From Welwitschia mirabilis (Eukaryota; Gnetophyta; Gnetopsida; Welwitschiales), in the NCBI GenBank assembly GCA_051453625.1, contig JBOZIK010000001.1, forward strand, positions 119,247,533-119,306,488: a DNA stretch of 58,956 bases, read 5' to 3'. Made by a program: the position numbers and the translations under genes. The notes under the pieces were generated by a model that did no database searches, was not told where the DNA came from, and was given only the letters and a program-made list of their open reading frames with translations. Below are positions 1-12,042 of this stretch, in pieces (the stretch's first letter is position 1; the number at the start of each line of letters is the position of its first letter).

Positions 1-1550
1 GTTCAAGGGATTAATTATTAAATTATTATACTTGAGTTCATTTATTAAAATCCCTTACTTTTAATATTTATCCTAAAAATATAAAACTATGTAATGATTA
101 CAAAGACATAACTAATAAAGAATAGTAATCACAACAAATGGGATAAATTCTTATGTTAATAAAATAATAATTAGAAATTATCAAATATTAAACTTTAACA
201 GGATGTTGTATTTCTTAAATTTTACTATGAACTTAATGTACATATCTAAATTACTAAAAGATGATATAAGAACTCTTTTTATGCATCAACAATGAAGGAT
301 AATATGTAACTTTACAACTAAATTAGAATATTAGTAATTTAAAGGACCTTAATGAGATGTATATTTTAACTCAGCATACTGATTTTATCTATGTTACATA
401 AGATGCTATTGAATTATTACAATGATACAAGAGATTACATAAATCAAAACATTATGAAATCATAAAATTAGTTAAGATAANNNNNNNNNNNNNNNNNNNN
501 NNNNNNNNNNNNNNNNNNNNNNNNNNNNNNNNNNNNNNNNNNNNNNNNNNNNNNNNNNNNNNNNNNNNNNNNNNNNNNNNNNNNNNNNNNNNNNNNNNNN
601 NNNNNNNNNNNNNNNNNNNNNNNNNNNNNNNNNNNNNNNNNNNNNNNNNNNNNNNNNNNNNNNNNNNNNNNNNNNNNNNNNNNNNNNNNNNNNNNNNNNN
701 NNNNNNNNNNNNNNNNNNNNNNNNNNNNNNNNNNNNNNNNNNNNNNNNNNNNNNNNNNNNNNNNNNNNNNNNNNNNNNNNNNNNNNNNNNNNNNNNNNNN
801 NNNNNNNNNNNNNNNNNNNNNNNNNNNNNNNNNNNNNNNNNNNNNNNNNNNNNNNNNNNNNNNNNNNNNNNNNNNNNNNNNNNNNNNNNNNNNNNNNNNN
901 NNNNNNNNNNNNNNNNNNNNNNNNNNNNNNNNNNNNNNNNNNNNNNNNNNNNNNNNNNNNNNNNNNNNNNNNNNNNNNNNNNNNNNNNNNNNNNNNNNNN
1001 NNNTTATCAACATTATCTTGAGAATTGGTCATCAAGCATATTTTGAAATTTTTTTAAGGACATAATCCATAGAAGTGAATTTTTAGAAATATAGTTCTTG
1101 AAGTAGAATATAGAAAGTATCCTAATTAGATAGTCTTGAATTAAAGAGATATACTACTGATAAAATTCAAACTTCCAATTAATGGAATTACTTTTACTAA
1201 TTAAATTTAAGAGGTTTGATAATATTTTATGTAAAGATAAACTTTTTAGTTAATTTTTCATCTTTATTCAATTCCAATTCCTATTAAGATATTATGGCTT
1301 AACTATCCTTTTATGAATATTTTCACAAAAGAACCTTAACTGTATTGTTTTAAAGAAATATCTTCATGCCAAATGAAATTTAGAATGTGTAACCCTTTTA
1401 TCTAACTAACTCTTACCAATTAATTTTTTTCTATTGCCATGTTTTTTCTTTGTAATCATAACCTTCTTTTAACTAATAAATTAGACTGATGAATAGACTA
1501 GTTGTGAATAGATGATGAGAAAAAGTTACATTATCTCAGCAATAACAACA
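1..1550. other. AT-rich sequence without recognisable gene; 523-N gap
   Basis: The sequenced part is AT-rich and stop-dense in all frames. I recognise no domain, LTR edge or RNA gene. The run of N covers 481-1003, so any frame drawn across it is meaningless. The stretch probably holds decayed repeat sequence upstream of the LINE. Confidence 0.6.
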
Positions 1551-1773
1551 TAAAGAAATTGAGGAAAAACTAGGGTTTTGGGAGAGAGTGATAAGTGAGG
1601 TCACTTAGAGCAAGTGTAGATTGGAGTAATGGTAGCTAGGAGAGGATAGCAAGGTGCAGAGAGATGCTTTTCAGAGTGGAAGGAGAACCATAACTAGATA
1701 CGGGAATATTTTTGATTAAGTTTTCAATTTTAAGAAGTCTAGTAATTTTTTTTTGGGATTTTACTTCCTAACA

Positions 1774-2720
1774 ATGGAGAAAGCAAAATTCTCCAAATAT
1801 GATAAAACATGAGTTTTGGATATAAATGATAATGTAGGTGTGGAGATTGAAAAAATATTCTAATAGAGTTTCATAGGTAAGTTCATTTCATCAGGTCCTA
1901 AGATAAGACTAGACCTGGTCAGAGATTAGGTGGCTATTAAATGGAGAGGAAGTTATTATCATATATATGGATTGGTACTATTTTAGTTTAACGACAAAAA
2001 TTATAAAGATGAGATGACAACAATGGGTCCATGGTTCTTGGAGCTGAAAGGACTAGCTCTAGTAAAATGGACCCTGGGGGAATAAGTAGACTTAAATCTT
2101 TTTCAAAAGTTAACAATTTGGATTCAGATTTCCCAGTCTCTAGGAGAATTTTTGGGATGAGGAACTTCTTATAATTCAGAGAATTCATTAAACTGGACAA
2201 AATTATCAAAAAGGACACAAGACTAATCTCAGCTAGATTTTGTGTTCAGATAAGTTTAGAGATAGTGAAGGAGATTCAATCCATTATGTTCCATTTGAAA
2301 TGAATGTATAGGACATTAGGACATTTATCAGGGAGATGTCTAAGGATAGGAAAATTATGCTCTCACTATGATAAGAAAGAACATTCTAACAAGAAATGTT
2401 AGAAAAGGTAACAAGAAAGATATTTACACTTTTTATGAGAAATCAAAACATAAGAAGGAATGCTATTGGCATAAGGAAAAAAAGGTAACGAACATAAAAA
2501 AGCACTATGATATACATAAAAAAATAAAAGAAGAAAGAAAATTCTAATCATAGCTCATTTGTAACCAAAGGAGAAAAAGAGAGCAACAACTAGAAAAGTG
2601 AGAGAATAATGCACAGCTAATTGAAATCAAAGAGCACACAAGGAGGAGACCAAGTAATAGAGTGCTAAGAAATAAGAAGACCATAGGAAAGATCAAAATA
2701 ATTCATAAACAATGATAGAA
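1774..2720 (+). pseudogene. LINE ORF1 (DUF4283-like, nucleic-acid-binding) remnant
   Basis: ORF1 of plant LINEs encodes an RNA-binding protein. A start is plausible at 1774 (MEKAKFSKYDK, then a stop). Around 2018-2150 the translation reads GPWFLELKGLALVKW and then WIQI, which matches the conserved core of DUF4283. At 2358-2399 it reads CSHYDKKEHSNKKC, a CCHC zinc knuckle whose second Cys has become Tyr (TGT to TAT). A lysine-rich tail follows to about 2720. Many stops break the frame, so it cannot make a protein. The assignment rests on the two motifs and on lying just upstream of an endonuclease. Confidence 0.75.
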
Positions 2721-2769
2721 TAAACATTGAAAAAAAGGAACGGGGGCACATAAAAAGGGAAGAAACTTG

Positions 2770-3270
2770 ATGAATTATCTCATATGGAATTGTAAAGGTT
2801 TGGGATTATCCTATAAAAAGCAGATCCTAATAGATACTATTATAAAGAAAGACATTAAACTAGTTACCTTACAAGAAATAAAAATGAGTAGGAATAAAGA
2901 TTTAGGATAGTACTAGCAGGAATAGAACATCTTCACCATAAGAGCATAAGGGAAGTTAGGACGAATTATGATTTTAACTAGAAATAAGATCAAGCTAATT
3001 AATAGAGGTTATCACCACTTCTTAATTTATCTTAAGGAGGAGGATTAAGTCATTATAAACATTTACAATTCACATAATAATATGGAAAGGAATCAAATAT
3101 TCAAGGAACTAGTTAACATAATTACAAATAAGAATAAATGAATGGTGGTGGGAAACTTCAACCACTGCATTCAAAGATAGAAAAAAAATCAGGTGAGGGT
3201 AATTAGAATAATAGAGGAGCACATATTCTCAAAGATTTTATGATGTGGGGAGACTTAATTAATATTCTAA
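2770..3270 (+). pseudogene. LINE ORF2, N-terminal endonuclease part
   Basis: ORF2 of L1-like elements starts with an endonuclease/exonuclease/phosphatase-fold domain that nicks the target DNA. From the ATG at 2770 the frame reads MNYLIWNCKGLG, then LVTLQEIKMS before a stop near 2908. This is the canonical domain start, including the catalytic-site 'LQE(T)K' motif. Further on, fragments NNRGAHILKDF and GDLINI fit the middle of the domain. Several stops and frameshifts are present. The domain is cut at 3270 by LTR A1, and its next motif (MWSNKRGNKNLIMSR) appears at about 19945. Confidence 0.82.
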
Positions 3271-4963
3271 TATCATGTTAAGACTTTCAAGGTTCAAAGA
3301 TCTAGCCTAAAAATTTAATAAGAATAAATTTTGTTGTTATAGGATTCACAAGATAAATTAGTTATTGTACTTATAATTACTATCATTGAGATATAGTTAT
3401 ATTATAAAAAATTTATGCTACAACTTTTTATTTTAAGTCCTTTTATTTCTAATAGCATAATCTTATTCTTGTTGTGAATTCTTGGTAATTAATCATGATC
3501 TTTTATGGCTAAGGTAGTGGTTAAAGTTGTGGTTATATTAGTGGGTAAGTTAGTGGTCACATTATTTTCCTTGTTTAATAGTTGTACTTTTCCTTTATTT
3601 AAACATGGAAATTATATTTATGAGGTGGTTTTTTTCCTTGTTATTTTAATAAATAAATTATTATTTATTATGATGAATATGATGTACTTAGCGGCCTAGC
3701 AAGGTAACAGAATCCCCATCACTTCCACCACCTTCACCACTTCCACATCTTCATTACTTCCACCACTCTCACCACCCTCTTTTGATGGTGTCTCTTTATG
3801 TTCTCATGTCTTTTCATATCCTTCATCCTGTTCTATAAATAGCACCTTCTTCTTCTTCTCTTATTTCATATCTTGAAAAGCCTTTGCCATTAAATCTGAG
3901 TGACTTCAACTTGGAGCTCGGAAGTCCTTGAAGCTTAGGAATCTCCACAAGTTTTCAAATCTTTATCTTAATTTTAGTATAGTTTATGGTCTTTTATTTA
4001 GCTTACTTATTTTCTTACATGTCCTTTTCATTTTGCAATGCTTGCATTCTCAAAAGCCTTGTTTGGTATCTCGCATATTGATCGAAGCTTGTAAGTTCTA
4101 TTTATAAATTGAGCATCATGTGTTATAATTTGCTTAGAATTCTTTCATCTCAACTATTACCCAGATGGACTTAAGGTTTGTAACCTTTTATTGACTTGTA
4201 ATTAATATATGCTGGATTGTGAAAAATTTTTCTTGAAGAGTAAAGGGAGTAAGTGATTTCCTCTAGATATGTTGGCCTGAAATATAGTTAATTACATTCA
4301 AAGAGTAAAAGGAACAAATTGGTCCCCTTTGAATATGTGTGCATCCATATTTATATGATTTGTTTAAGGTTTTGGTTACATTTTGAGTTTTCTTGAGAAT
4401 TCTATCTTGTGCTTGAAATCCCCTTACCTAAACCTTGCCATGGATCATACTAGGAAATGTGAAGGTTACACTTCTCACGTCAAGCTTGCATGTATAAAAC
4501 CTATTGTGAAAAAGGCCTTAGAATGAGATATCTAATGCAATTTGGATTGAGAGCTATTTTTCTGCTTGTTGTTTAGATGCTTGTGGTTGAAGAGCCTTGG
4601 ATGTTTTGAATAAATTTTATTATTTATATAAACATGAATATTGTATTCAAATTTATTTAAAGAAGTGATATAGATATTTTGCAATGTATTTATCTTCTAT
4701 CATTAAAAGGATCACAATTGTTTAATGTAAAAGTTATATGCCTGTGTGTATTTTATAGATTTATTATTGTGATCCATAATCTAAGTTTTAGATTGTGTAT
4801 TCACAAATAGTATGTAGTTGATATTATAAGCTTATATTCTTAAAGTAATTTAAAACATGATAAGTTTTTAATTAATGCATAGTTCCTGGGAAATATTGAG
4901 GACGTCACATTTGGGTATCTGAGTAAGCTCAAAGTTATATGTAGTGGATTTTAGGACGTTACA
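3271..4963 (+). repeat. LTR A1 (5' LTR of element A)
   Basis: This copy aligns with 17482-19922 from 'actttcaagg' near the left end to 'gacgttaca' at the right end. Its U3 holds a CCA/TCA-rich pyrimidine stretch (about 3712-3780) just before a TATA box. The true start may be 3271 (tatcat, decayed from tgtcac) or 3275 (tgttaag). The right edge is fixed by the primer site that follows and by the point where the alignment with A2 ends. Confidence 0.75.
3832..3842 (+). promoter_or_regulatory. TATA box of LTR A1
   Basis: The sequence tctataaatag lies mid-LTR after a pyrimidine-rich stretch. It has a counterpart at 18041-18050 (ctataaataa) in LTR A2. This is the expected place for the retrotransposon polymerase II core promoter. 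Confidence 0.6.
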
Positions 4964-5045
4964 TTTTGATATTAGAGCCAGGTCATGATTTCATTGGGTG
5001 TAGTTTTTGTGAAGGCATTATACATTTAACATTAGAACCTAGGTT
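4905..5045 (+). other. Primer-binding site of element A and two PBS-like neighbours
   Basis: Positions 4967-4984 read TGATATTAGAGCCAGGTC, close to TGGTATCAGAGCCAGGTT, the complement of the initiator tRNA-Met 3' end; the differences are mostly transitions. Similar modules begin near 4914 (ggtatctgagta) and 5028 (aacattagaacc). Each is preceded by an LTR-end-like gacgt(c/t)acattt or cattatacattt. The first module lies inside the LTR, because LTR A2 also carries it. Confidence 0.65.
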
Positions 5046-5350
5046 GTGATTTCACTGGGAACAATTGGTGTGAAGTCATTGAATTTAAATTTATCTCTTC
5101 ATGTAAGATACCTTAAAATTACAAGCATGATTTAAGAGGTTCACTATATTGGGGAGATAATTTAGTTTGCAAGATTCATGGAATTGGATTCATAATGCTA
5201 AAACATATGGATGGTTTTCTATTGGAAGCATGCAACAATACAACAATGTAGAATTAATATTTAAAAAGTAGATTTTAGGATTGGTCTAGGGTTTTCCTAC
5301 ATATTTTGACAAGCACATGGATGCAAATGAGAAAATAGAATTAGTGAATG
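4985..5350 (+). other. Leader of element A
   Basis: This is non-coding sequence directly after the primer site. Apart from the repeated PBS-like module I see no frame or motif. It grades into a stretch with a different base composition after about 5350. Confidence 0.4.
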
Positions 5351-7960
5351 TCATAGTATATTGTATGCGCATTAAGAGCTCAGAGTGCTTGCTTGGATTA
5401 CGTACACGCAAAACATATGATGAAGACACATTGAGAATGAAACCCTCAACACTAATTCAGGCTTGAAGGATACCATTACGCATCACCACTAGGACAAGCC
5501 AAGATGAGCTTGGTCTTGTCAACTAATTGGCCTTGGGCCACCTCCATAAGGGAGACGTTTCGAGAAACATTGAAGGAAACTAAATGTTGCTTAGAAAGGA
5601 AAACTTGGATGTTTTGCTGCTTTGGATTTCATTTGGACAAACAAAAATAGATTTCTCGATAAACGTAGAGCAATGAATTTAACCTATCTTTTGGATATCA
5701 CACATGGTATATTCCCCATTTTGAGGCCAGAAAATGTAGCCTCTCAGTGAGGGCAACACTAAATAGATGCACCAGGCTTTGGTGGGATTTTTCATCAGAT
5801 CCCAACTATAGTACGAGAATATTCTACATTTTACGTTGTTATAAATCTGAATCCCTGTGACATCCTGGCCGATGGCTCTAGTATGAGGTGACAATCTGTA
5901 CCCTGCCCCTCTTCAGAAAACACATCGTTGAATGTTTAAATACGTTACTTATTTCATTGAAAGCCTAAAACATTTAAAAAACCCAAAGAATGTTATATTT
6001 TGGCATTTAATGTTCTTAGATACTCGGTGGTGAATCCGCCATTATACAAAACAAACAAATTTCACTTACCAGAAAAATGCACTCAGAAACATACATGACC
6101 CCGTTCAAGACATGGGTTTATAGCATATACCGCTTGAATGCATTGCTTGAATCAGAAAATTAAACCAGACTTGTGCTATGCAACCAGAAAGCTCTTAGAA
6201 CAATAATCAATCTTGAAAGGTGGACATAACAAGTAAAGGCTCTTCCATGGTTTCCACTTCTTCATTAATTTCTTGACTGGTATCGACACCTCCAACTTTT
6301 CCAAGGTTTTATGTAGATCCATCGCAATCTCCATTGATCCACATATCCTGTCATTTCTTTTATTCTCAAGCATTTCCTTGTGTCGCCAATTGTACTAATC
6401 CTCCTGATATTAAGAACATTCTTGGTCTTTTCGTGACATCAATCACCTACAGTATTTCATGAACTCACATTAGCAAGGGACATATTTGGGCATGCAATGG
6501 TTCTGAGTGTAAAAATGGAAGACCCAAGATGTCTTTGAGAAAGATTTCACAACTTGAGGCAGAGAACAAGGAGCTTTCTCCACGAAAATTGGAAATAAAT
6601 AAGGAATTTAGCCTGCGCTCCAAGAAGTGAAAAGAAATAACCTGAAGATTCATTGAGAAGAAAATGAATAAGGCTCTTTTCAATTCAAAGAATCCTATAA
6701 TACTATGCTTAATAGAACATGCAATGAAAATCAAAGATGCTGCAGAGGAAATTGAGGTGAGGATGGATTCCAACAGCAACAAATCTATTGTTTCAGGATG
6801 GGGTATTAGAGAAGATGTCGCTTTGTGTGAAAGGGTGTCAAGAACAGCTGGTCAATTGGCCACCTAGGCTGCTTGGTGAATTGTTGATCTAAAAATATGG
6901 CATTTTCGATGACCTCAGACACAGACGCAGAGAAGACAAACATTATTTTTGACTAAATCGAATTGTAACTGCTAAATCCGTGGTTGCCTCATTGACGCAA
7001 ATCCAGCATAGCAAAGGATGCTATTCTTTCTCAGTTTTGCGACCGCAGAGATGTCGTTGTGTGTCCAAGAGCTTATTCTTGTACAAACTCGTGTTGTGAT
7101 TTCTTCCTGGACAGCAATGGCTGCTTAAGTATGGCATCTGCAATGAGAAGACAAGAGAAATGTGTTTCGAGGAGTTTCGTTCCCTCAGGAACTGTTGCTT
7201 AGGATTCGCGATGTGAAGTTTTTCTTGCAGTTGTCATTTTCTCAGCTTAAGGATTTATTTTTCACCAAGTGAGGATTTTTTAATCTTACAACAGAATTCA
7301 ACGTAGATCTGTTTAGACTAAAGGTCACGCATTCCTCTTGACAGGGATTACCAAGAATTCGTCTTGACATGTCCTCCCAACGGCACTTTGTGAATCAGAA
7401 AAATGATCTTAGTTCAGAAGTTCAACACTGAGCCAAATGTTTCCATATGACCAATGATTTGGATGATTTTGAGAACGTTAGTCCATTAGACCAGGAGAAA
7501 ATTTTCGAAAACTTAAGGAATTTTGGAAGTACTTATCCCACTTACACAGAATGATTGAATGAAATCCAAAGAACGGTTAAAATATGTTTTAACCATTGAC
7601 TTTAAACCATTGATCCTTGGCAGTATTTAGTAGTTACTTTCTTTCTATGAATGGGAGACACTTGAAGTGATAATACAATTTCTTTGTAAACATGAGACAA
7701 AATAGCTTCATCTACTCTCTCCAAGATTCTTGCAATGTTCGTCAATACTAAAATTTATCTTGTTTCAACCACAATGCCAATTGTCCAAATTATCTTTCGA
7801 AAAGGTTGTAATGCATCCTCGTATGCAATTCACGCCTTCCAAGCCACCTTAACTCTAAGTCATCTTTTTACCTCATTACAATTTTTAGATGTAGGAAATT
7901 TCAGATCTTTCAATGTTGAATCTTGAAGACCTATGAGTGTGAAAGTTATGATTATTTAAG
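5350..7960. other. Balanced-composition block of unknown origin inside element A
   Basis: This block has visibly more G and C, and more mixed codon-like sequence, than the AT-rich DNA around it. The longest open stretches are only 60-105 codons, on both strands. Examples are a + strand stretch 6664-6867, with a helical charged run AMKIKDAAEEIEVRMD, and minus-strand stretches 5679-5894 and 6176-6373. Splice-like acceptor contexts (ttgcag, gacag) occur near 7235 and 7345. I do not recognise a protein. It may be a captured host-gene fragment with introns, an inserted DNA transposon, or a less decayed part of A. A 560-N gap (7975-8534) follows. Confidence 0.35.
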
Positions 7961-8534
7961 TTATGTTTTAATATNNNNNNNNNNNNNNNNNNNNNNNNNN
8001 NNNNNNNNNNNNNNNNNNNNNNNNNNNNNNNNNNNNNNNNNNNNNNNNNNNNNNNNNNNNNNNNNNNNNNNNNNNNNNNNNNNNNNNNNNNNNNNNNNNN
8101 NNNNNNNNNNNNNNNNNNNNNNNNNNNNNNNNNNNNNNNNNNNNNNNNNNNNNNNNNNNNNNNNNNNNNNNNNNNNNNNNNNNNNNNNNNNNNNNNNNNN
8201 NNNNNNNNNNNNNNNNNNNNNNNNNNNNNNNNNNNNNNNNNNNNNNNNNNNNNNNNNNNNNNNNNNNNNNNNNNNNNNNNNNNNNNNNNNNNNNNNNNNN
8301 NNNNNNNNNNNNNNNNNNNNNNNNNNNNNNNNNNNNNNNNNNNNNNNNNNNNNNNNNNNNNNNNNNNNNNNNNNNNNNNNNNNNNNNNNNNNNNNNNNNN
8401 NNNNNNNNNNNNNNNNNNNNNNNNNNNNNNNNNNNNNNNNNNNNNNNNNNNNNNNNNNNNNNNNNNNNNNNNNNNNNNNNNNNNNNNNNNNNNNNNNNNN
8501 NNNNNNNNNNNNNNNNNNNNNNNNNNNNNNNNNN

Positions 8535-10784
8535 GTGTCTTAAAAAGCCATGAAATTCTTTATTGAAGCTACCATTTCGGTCTTCCATAATGTAAAGTCA
8601 AAGAAGTAAAAATTAAAACTACCAATCAACGTCCCTACTCTTGATTTCGTTCGACAAGAGCACTACAGAGTGTTGATGGAACACACTTTTTGGATTTAAC
8701 CAAGATACATACATCTTATTAACAAATCCTTGCTTAAGTTTTATTGACAAGGCCAATTACAAAAAGTGATAGAAAAAGAATATTGTAGTTTAGTAAATAT
8801 AGTTAAAAGGCTCATGAATTTTTTCGAAATCAATTTTAGAGGAATGTGTTACTAACAGGTTGTTAGAATATAAAGTGGCCAAGTATCATGGATAATTAAA
8901 GAAATGGTTAAATTTACAAGTTATAAGAAATATAGTACATTGTAATTTGTGTACACACCAAGATATTAATGCTTGCCAACAAGGCTCTTGATTATAGATT
9001 ACAAGTATGTAATTGTTAAGTGGTAATTGATCCTTTAAATCTTTAGTTGAAGTAACTTTTGATTTAATAGTTTAAAATCCTTTAACTTCTTCTTGTTTTA
9101 CCTTAATGTAACTCCATGAGCCTTCTTATCATGTTTTTAAGCCTTTTTCTTGATGTTTCTATAGAGTCCCAATTCTTAGAAAACTTTCCCTAAAGTTAAC
9201 ACACTACCTTATTTACAAATAATTTGATGGTTCTTTTAATGCTCTCTTTCGTGGAGGAATACTTTGAGCATCGAACATCTATAGCACTTCAATTGAATCA
9301 TGTGAGGAATGATGGAAGATACTTTTAGATTGGTTTTTCTTGGTGCTTGAGTTTATACAATTAAATTAAAAAAAGAAATTTCATAAAGGGGTTTCTACCA
9401 TGTAAGGATCACTAAGTGGCAAAAGCATTAGTAGGAGATTAAAACTTTTAAAAGATAGATGCAAGTTAAAGATAAAGAATAGAGGTTTTATGGTAGAAGC
9501 AAAAATGCCTTTGGAGTAGTCATAGCCAACATGAAATTTACTTAAAGAAAATCTTAAATAAAATTAATAGACACTTATATAGACTTCACAGTATTAATGT
9601 AGATTAAAAAGAGAAAATTTGCAAATAATGTGAAGGTAGTCTATTATTGTATATACACTTTTCATAAGCTGTGAAGCATAGATTTATTTGTTTCAGACAA
9701 AGAAGTTGTTCAAATTTAAGAGTTTTGGTTAGATAAAGCATCAACATGAAAGGATCATTTATCTATCAAGAATGTGTGCATTTCTCTATATAAAATTAGT
9801 AATAAATAATTAGAATAATGAATTGTCAAAGGACTAATACGACCTTCTATTTTTAGGTCTTAGTATAATCTATGCTTTTAAATACTAGTCAATGAGAAGG
9901 TAGAATCTTTTAATACCAGAGCAACATATAGACATTTCACAATGCCTTATACAAATCTTCAACATCTCCTCTCTATATATGTTAATGTGAAATTTGATTA
10001 CTAGACAAAGCTTGAGTTCATTGAGTTAGAATTCTTAACTCTTTAGCTTATATTGATAACTTGTGTACTATTGTCAATAAGCTTCCTTTGCTTGTCCTTA
10101 ACTTGTTAAGTACTATATTGTACATATTAATCTTTGAAGTGAAGATTCCACTACATTATACAAGTAGAAGTGTTAGAGAGGCATTGAAGAAATCACATAA
10201 CGAAGGAGTATAGATTGGAAGATATTTACAATCTATAATCTTAGGCTTGATTAATTTCTACTTAATAATGTTAGAGATGAATATCACAATTTGGAGAGAG
10301 AGATTTTTATGTTGCAATACTTGATTTTACAATTTATATTTAATAGTCCAAGCTTATTTTAGTTTTGGTTGAAGAAAGAAGGTTATTGAGATATTTTGGC
10401 TTATGAAATTAAATAGTTTTCAATCATCTATAAGTATATTCAATATGCTCATAGAAATTCCTTGCAAAAGCAACTATGTGATCTTTATCCAACCTCTCAT
10501 TAAAGATATGCTAGTTCATAATGTTTTACATAATCAAGTAAGCATTATGACCTTAGGAAATGGGAAATATTGAAATTTCATGTATATAAAAAGAGTTTTT
10601 GTAAATTTTGAAGTTAATATAACACAATGTTTAGCGAGCATATGCTAGGTATAGGGTAGACGAAGAAAAGAATTTCTAGAGGCTTGATCATTTTATACAC
10701 AAGAAATGATTGGTGTTATCATAATGATCAATATCTTTGATTAGCAAGCCTGTAGAAAACATTCCAATTTATTCAATAATTTAT
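8535..10784. other. Decayed interior of element A, no domain recognised
   Basis: This AT-rich, stop-dense sequence lies between a gap and LTR B1. By position it should hold the pol region of element A. I could not read protease, reverse transcriptase or integrase motifs in any frame, so the assignment is by context only. Confidence 0.4.
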
Positions 10785-11971
10785 TATTAGAAATTTATGT
10801 TACTAATTGATGTTAAACTAATATGATCTTTGTAGAATGAAATATAATTTTATAGATGCAATAAGCTGAAGGATCCATAACCAAAAGATAGTTAAGATTT
10901 AGATGTGTTTTAATTGTAGTTATTTTACTTTCTATCTAAGGACTTAAAATAGGGGTCAATCAAACCTGAAAATACACATTTTGTACTATTTCATATGGAT
11001 TTGGCTAGATATTTATTGGTTCAACTAAATCTAGAAATGCACTTTTTGAGCTTCTTCATATGGGCTACTTCATATGGAGTCGACCAGAGCCATGTGGGGT
11101 CAATTGGACCTAGATAAAGGTGGTTGACTAAATGTCAACTGGGCATGATCAGATCAACTAACATGAGTTATTTAAGTTGAGAGGATAAGAAAGGGGTATA
11201 TTGGATCAAGTGACATAAGTCACTTGGATCGACTAAATGTTTCAAGGGATTGATCAATTAGAGTGGAAGTGGAACTTTTAAAATAGTTTTCTAATCATTA
11301 TATCACATAAAATATCCATTGTAAATGTCATATTCCATCCTAATTACCTAACAGCTATATCTTGGGAAGATCTATTTAAAGAGGCTACACTCAAACTTAA
11401 GATAAGAGTGAACTAATTTTAAAAAAAAGATGTTACATTCTTAATTTGAAGTACTTATCTTTGCAACACTATTCTTATCTTTCTTAGTACTTAATTTTGT
11501 ACTAAATTTGAGCAATAAGCCTCTATTGTTGGTACTTATATTTGATTGACTTAGAGCATAAAAGCTTCATTCAATCACTCATTCTTGAAGGTTTTATAAA
11601 GGTTGAGACTTAGCCTAGAAAAGTTCATTTTATGAAGGTTGAAACTTAGCCTGGAAAAGTCCATTATATGAAGGTTAAGACTTAGCCTGCAATAGTTTGC
11701 TTTGTAAAGGTTAAAGATTAGCCTTAAAAAGCTAGTGAATAGTGAACTAATAAAGATCTAAAATAGTCTTGGTTGTTGGCTATCTTCCAAGAGTGGAGTA
11801 GTGCCTATCCCAAACCACTATAAATCTCGTCTTATGCATTATTTTGGTTCTACTTTTTGAGTTTATTTTGTTTTATATTTTTATGTTATAACTTCTTTCT
11901 TGTGTAGTACTAATTGTTTAAATTTTTTAGAAATCCTATTTACCCCCTCAGGGTTATTGGTATATTCTTTA
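10785..11971 (+). repeat. LTR B1 (5' LTR of element B)
   Basis: It starts tattagaaat (decayed from tgttagaat in B2) and ends tattcttta, next to a primer site. A C-rich box (cctatttaccccctcaggg) lies just before the end, as is common in SIRE-type copia LTRs. A TATA-like tctatttaaagagg lies at 11371. The LTR also carries four 36-bp tandem units. Confidence 0.85.
11601..11744 (+). repeat. Four 36-bp tandem units in LTR B1
   Basis: The consensus starts ggttgagacttagcctagaa. Units begin at 11601, 11637, 11673 and 11709, an exact 36-bp period. The same array lies in LTR B2 from about 16969 to 17110, so it predates insertion. Confidence 0.85.
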
Positions 11972-11973
11972 TT

Positions 11974-11990
11974 TGGTATCAAAGCTTTAA
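11974..11990 (+). other. Primer-binding site of element B
   Basis: The sequence tggtatcaaagctttaa, two bases after the LTR end, matches TGGTATCAGAGC, the complement of the initiator tRNA-Met 3' end, with one G-to-A change in the first twelve bases. Confidence 0.8.
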
Positions 11991-12042
11991 GATTGAGTCA
12001 ACACTAAGATTTGAACTAAACTTTGACTCAGTAACCCTAGCC

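Larger units (their letters stand above)
1560..3270 (+). mobile_element. L1-type LINE, segment 1 (5' UTR, ORF1, start of ORF2)
   Basis: This is the 5' part of a plant L1-like non-LTR retrotransposon. A leader with an 'actagggtttt' motif at about 1570 precedes an ORF1 remnant, and an apurinic-type endonuclease begins at 2770. The element stops abruptly at 3270, where LTR A1 begins, and its endonuclease frame is picked up at 19923. Segments 1, 2 (19923-21579) and 3 (36207 onward) together give the order expected of one LINE: ORF1, endonuclease, reverse transcriptase, zf-RVT. The exact 5' end is uncertain. Confidence 0.8.

Noticed and set aside
468-1035. Open frames of about 180 codons
   Set aside because: They are composed of N; only a few real codons lie at the ends.
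1988-2218. Minus-strand 76-codon frame
   Set aside because: Antisense to the DUF4283 region of LINE ORF1, which explains the sequence better.
7923-8588. Overlapping 206-codon frames on both strands
   Set aside because: Open only because of the 560-N gap.
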